Assembly: GCA_013349695.1 (NCBI GenBank) | Contig: DUZD01000011.1 | Coordinates: forward strand, 1 to 22,345 | Source: Rhodospirillaceae bacterium | Lineage (GTDB): Bacteria; Pseudomonadota; Alphaproteobacteria; Rhodospirillales; 2-02-FULL-58-16 | DNA: 22,345 nucleotides | Direction of reading: 5' to 3' | In this document: piece by piece, positions 20,785 to 22,345 of the stretch | Layout of the letters: every line of letters begins with the position of its first letter | Position numbering within the stretch: the stretch's first letter is position 1 | Translations under genes and position numbers: made by a program | Notes under the pieces: generated by a model | Databases searched by the model: none | The model's input: the letters and a program-made list of their open reading frames with translations, nothing else | Told to the model about the DNA's origin: nothing

Positions 20785-21492
20785 TTGAGCAAAAAACCCA
20801 AGGCGGTGGTGTTGTTGAGCGGAGGCTTGGACTCCGCCACCGTCCTCGCCATCGCCTTGGAGGCGGGATTCGCCGTCCTCGCCTTGACTTTCCGCTACGG
20901 CCAACGCCATCAAGCCGAGATCGCGGCGGCTGGGCGGGTCGCCCGGGCGGCGGCGGTTGAAAAGCATGTCATCGCCGAGATCGACCTCCGCGCCTTTGGC
21001 GGCTCGGCCCTGACCGACGACATCGAGGTGCCGAAGGACCGCAAGGCGGACGAGATCGGCGGTGCCATTCCCGTCACTTACGTTCCGGCCCGCAATACCA
21101 TTTTTCTTTCTCATGCCCTGGCCTTCGCGGAAGTCGAGGCGGCACATGATATTTTCATCGGCGTCAACGCGCTTGATTACAGCGGCTATCCCGATTGCCG
21201 CGGTGAATACATCGACGCCTTCGAGGTAATGGCCAATCTGGCGACCAAGGCGAGCGTCGAGGGAAAGCGGAAAATCACTATCCGCGTTCCCGTAATCAAG
21301 CTTAACAAGGCTGGGATCATCCGCAAGGGTCTGGATCTGGGCGTCGATTACGGATTGACCATGAGCTGCTACGATCCCGGTCCCGACGGCGCTCCTTGCG
21401 GCCGGTGCGACGCCTGCCTGCTGAGGCTAAAGGGGTTCGAGGAGGCGGGCGTGGCGGACCCACTTTGTTACTCCTCCGGCGGCGGCGGGTAA
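20785..21492 (+). CDS. queC: 7-cyano-7-deazaguanine synthase
   Basis: 235-residue ATP-dependent enzyme that converts 7-carboxy-7-deazaguanine to preQ0. The PP-loop is V-V-L-L-S-G-G-L-D-S-A-T (8-19). The structural zinc site is Cys195, Cys205, Cys208 and Cys211 (S-C-Y-D-P then C-G-R-C-D-A-C). G-V-N-A-L-D-Y-S-G-Y-P-D-C-R (126-139) is the QueC signature. The start is inferred to be TTG 20785, because GGGAGG lies seven bases upstream and gives M-S-K-K-P-K-A-V-V-L-L-S. An earlier in-frame TTG at 20770 would overlap this ribosome site. The stop TAA shares its last A with the queE ATG. Confidence 0.96.
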   Translation: MSKKPKAVVLLSGGLDSATVLAIALEAGFAVLALTFRYGQRHQAEIAAAGRVARAAAVEKHVIAEIDLRAFGGSALTDDIEVPKDRKADEIGGAIPVTYVPARNTIFLSHALAFAEVEAAHDIFIGVNALDYSGYPDCRGEYIDAFEVMANLATKASVEGKRKITIRVPVIKLNKAGIIRKGLDLGVDYGLTMSCYDPGPDGAPCGRCDACLLRLKGFEEAGVADPLCYSSGGGG

Positions 21493-22124
21493 TGACCTAC
21501 GCTCTCAAGGAGCTCTTCTTCACCCTCCAGGGCGAGGGCGCCAACGCCGGGCGCGCCGCCGTCTTGTGCCGGTTTGCCGGCTGTAACCTGTGGTCCGGCC
21601 TGGAAGGGGATCGGGCCACCGCCGTTTGCGCTTTTTGCGACACCGACTTTGTCGGCACCGGCGGCGACGGCGGCGGCCTCTTCGCCGGCGCCGGGGAGCT
21701 GGCCGCCGCCGCCAAGGCCAAATGGGCCGGGGCGTCGGGATCTCCGCTGGTCGTCTGCACCGGCGGCGAGCCCTTGTTGCAACTCGACGCCGCCGCCGCC
21801 GCCGCGCTTGGTGACGCCGGTTTCGAGGTCGCTATCGAAACCAACGGCACCCTGCCGGCGCCAGACGGCGTCGATTGGATTTGCGTCAGCCCGAAGGCGG
21901 GCGCCCAACTGGCGCAGACCGGCGGCGACGAGCTGAAGCTCGTCTACCCTCAGGAGGGAGCCGATCCCGGACAATTCGAAAGGTTCGATTTCCGGCACTT
22001 CTTCCTGCAGCCGATGGACGGCGCCGAGCGGGACCGCAACACCGAGCTGGCGGTGCGTTACTGCCTCGACCATCCGCAATGGCGCTTGAGCCTGCAAATT
22101 CACAAGTTTCTCGGCATTCCTTGA
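21492..22124 (+). CDS. queE: 7-carboxy-7-deazaguanine synthase
   Basis: 210-residue radical-SAM enzyme that forms 7-carboxy-7-deazaguanine from 6-carboxytetrahydropterin. It begins Y-A-L-K-E-L-F-F-T-L-Q-G-E-G, the family substrate/Mg segment. The iron-sulfur cysteines are in the expanded C31-x14-C46-x2-C49 form found in many proteobacterial QueE proteins instead of CxxxCxxC. C-T-G-G-E-P-L-L-Q-L contains the radical-SAM GGE motif, followed by I-E-T-N-G-T, S-P-K-A-G and the C-terminal Q-I-H-K-F-L-G-I-P. Start and queC stop overlap (TAATG), so translation is coupled. queD, the preceding step, is not in the window. Confidence 0.96.
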   Translation: MTYALKELFFTLQGEGANAGRAAVLCRFAGCNLWSGLEGDRATAVCAFCDTDFVGTGGDGGGLFAGAGELAAAAKAKWAGASGSPLVVCTGGEPLLQLDAAAAAALGDAGFEVAIETNGTLPAPDGVDWICVSPKAGAQLAQTGGDELKLVYPQEGADPGQFERFDFRHFFLQPMDGAERDRNTELAVRYCLDHPQWRLSLQIHKFLGIP

Positions 22125-22155
22125 GAGCCTGTTTGGGGAGTTCATCATGGGTTGC

Positions 22156-22345
22156 GTTGACCTGGGAAGCGCGAGTGTTAGGAGCGGATGCGCCGGCGAT
22201 TTTGGCCCATGCCAAATGGTTGGCAATGCCGGGACATCGTCAAGCATTCGCGACGCGGCAATCGCGCTTCCCAGGTCAACCCGAAGGGCCGCGTTTACAA
22301 GGTCTTGGGCGTCGTCAGCCGCCGCTTGCGATGCTCCAGCATCGC
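22156..22345. repeat. Second large structured repeat, running off the right edge
   Basis: Perfect 19-base inverted arms lie at 22156-22174 (GTTGACCTGGG and on) and 22262-22280. They enclose a nested stem around GCCAA-atgg-TTGGC (22210-22223). After the right arm, a module ending in GCGATGC-tcca-GCATCGC (22328-22345) matches the minus-strand form of 6504-6539 at about 31 of 36 positions. The copy is probably incomplete, because the window ends exactly at this hairpin. The region 22125-22345 shows no trustworthy gene. Confidence 0.75.

Noticed and set aside
22147..22345. Plus-strand frame starting at ATG 22147 with GGGGAG upstream, open to the window edge
   Set aside because: It runs through both arms of the inverted repeat, the opposite strand is equally open, and the translation has no protein-like pattern. 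The good ribosome site leaves a small chance that it is real.
1..22345. CRISPR arrays, tRNA or rRNA genes, complete insertion sequences
   Set aside because: No regularly spaced repeats with unique spacers, no cloverleaf with TTCGA-type arm, no rRNA signature and no transposase frame were found by eye. The large repeats at 6433 and 22156 contain no transposase.

Overview
The window reads as ordinary chromosomal DNA of a GC-rich alphaproteobacterium, most likely of the Rhodospirillales. This is inferred from gene content and order: uvrC-pgsA, chorismate mutase-hisC-tyrC divergent from metX-metW, gloB beside a small SAM methyltransferase, a PHA-type phaR, and nnrS. About twenty complete protein genes are visible, plus one cut gene at the left edge and one possible gene remnant. 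I see no rRNA, tRNA, CRISPR array, prophage or intact insertion sequence.

Left part (1-6430, all minus strand): the start of an unidentified gene; an M48 lipoprotein metalloprotease; a staphylococcal-nuclease-like secreted protein with an altered active site; pgsA (phosphatidylglycerophosphate synthase); uvrC (excision nuclease); an AT-rich gap of about 400 bases with nested palindromes; and a pteridine-reductase-like SDR. A 264-base structured repeat that can fold into a three-way junction lies directly upstream of the SDR.

Middle part (6757-12862): a probable four-gene minus-strand operon of chorismate mutase, hisC-type aminotransferase, tyrC and a Ca2+/cation antiporter. The first three take chorismate towards tyrosine and phenylalanine. 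It diverges from metX-metW (homoserine acylation and its usual partner) across 398 bases that carry two different short tandem-repeat arrays. A 66-base hairpin repeat ends metW and separates it from a convergent methyltransferase gene.

Right part (12948-22345): a SAM methyltransferase gene divergent from gloB-GST; phaR with a candidate autoregulatory site; a solitary beta-class DNA methyltransferase in gene-poor flanks, possibly followed by a broken partner gene; a secreted SUMF1-fold protein divergent from nnrS, with a perfect CRP/FNR-type palindrome between them, which suggests control by nitric oxide or oxygen; and a queuosine block (queG divergent from queC-queE, no queD in view). The window ends inside a second structured repeat that shares a 36-base module with the one at 6433-6696.

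Most genes are housekeeping. The less expected material is between genes: a family of large nested inverted repeats, a 29-base element shared by two divergent promoter regions, a 10-bp tandem array, and a candidate NNR/FixK box. I did not find a convincing new multi-gene system.
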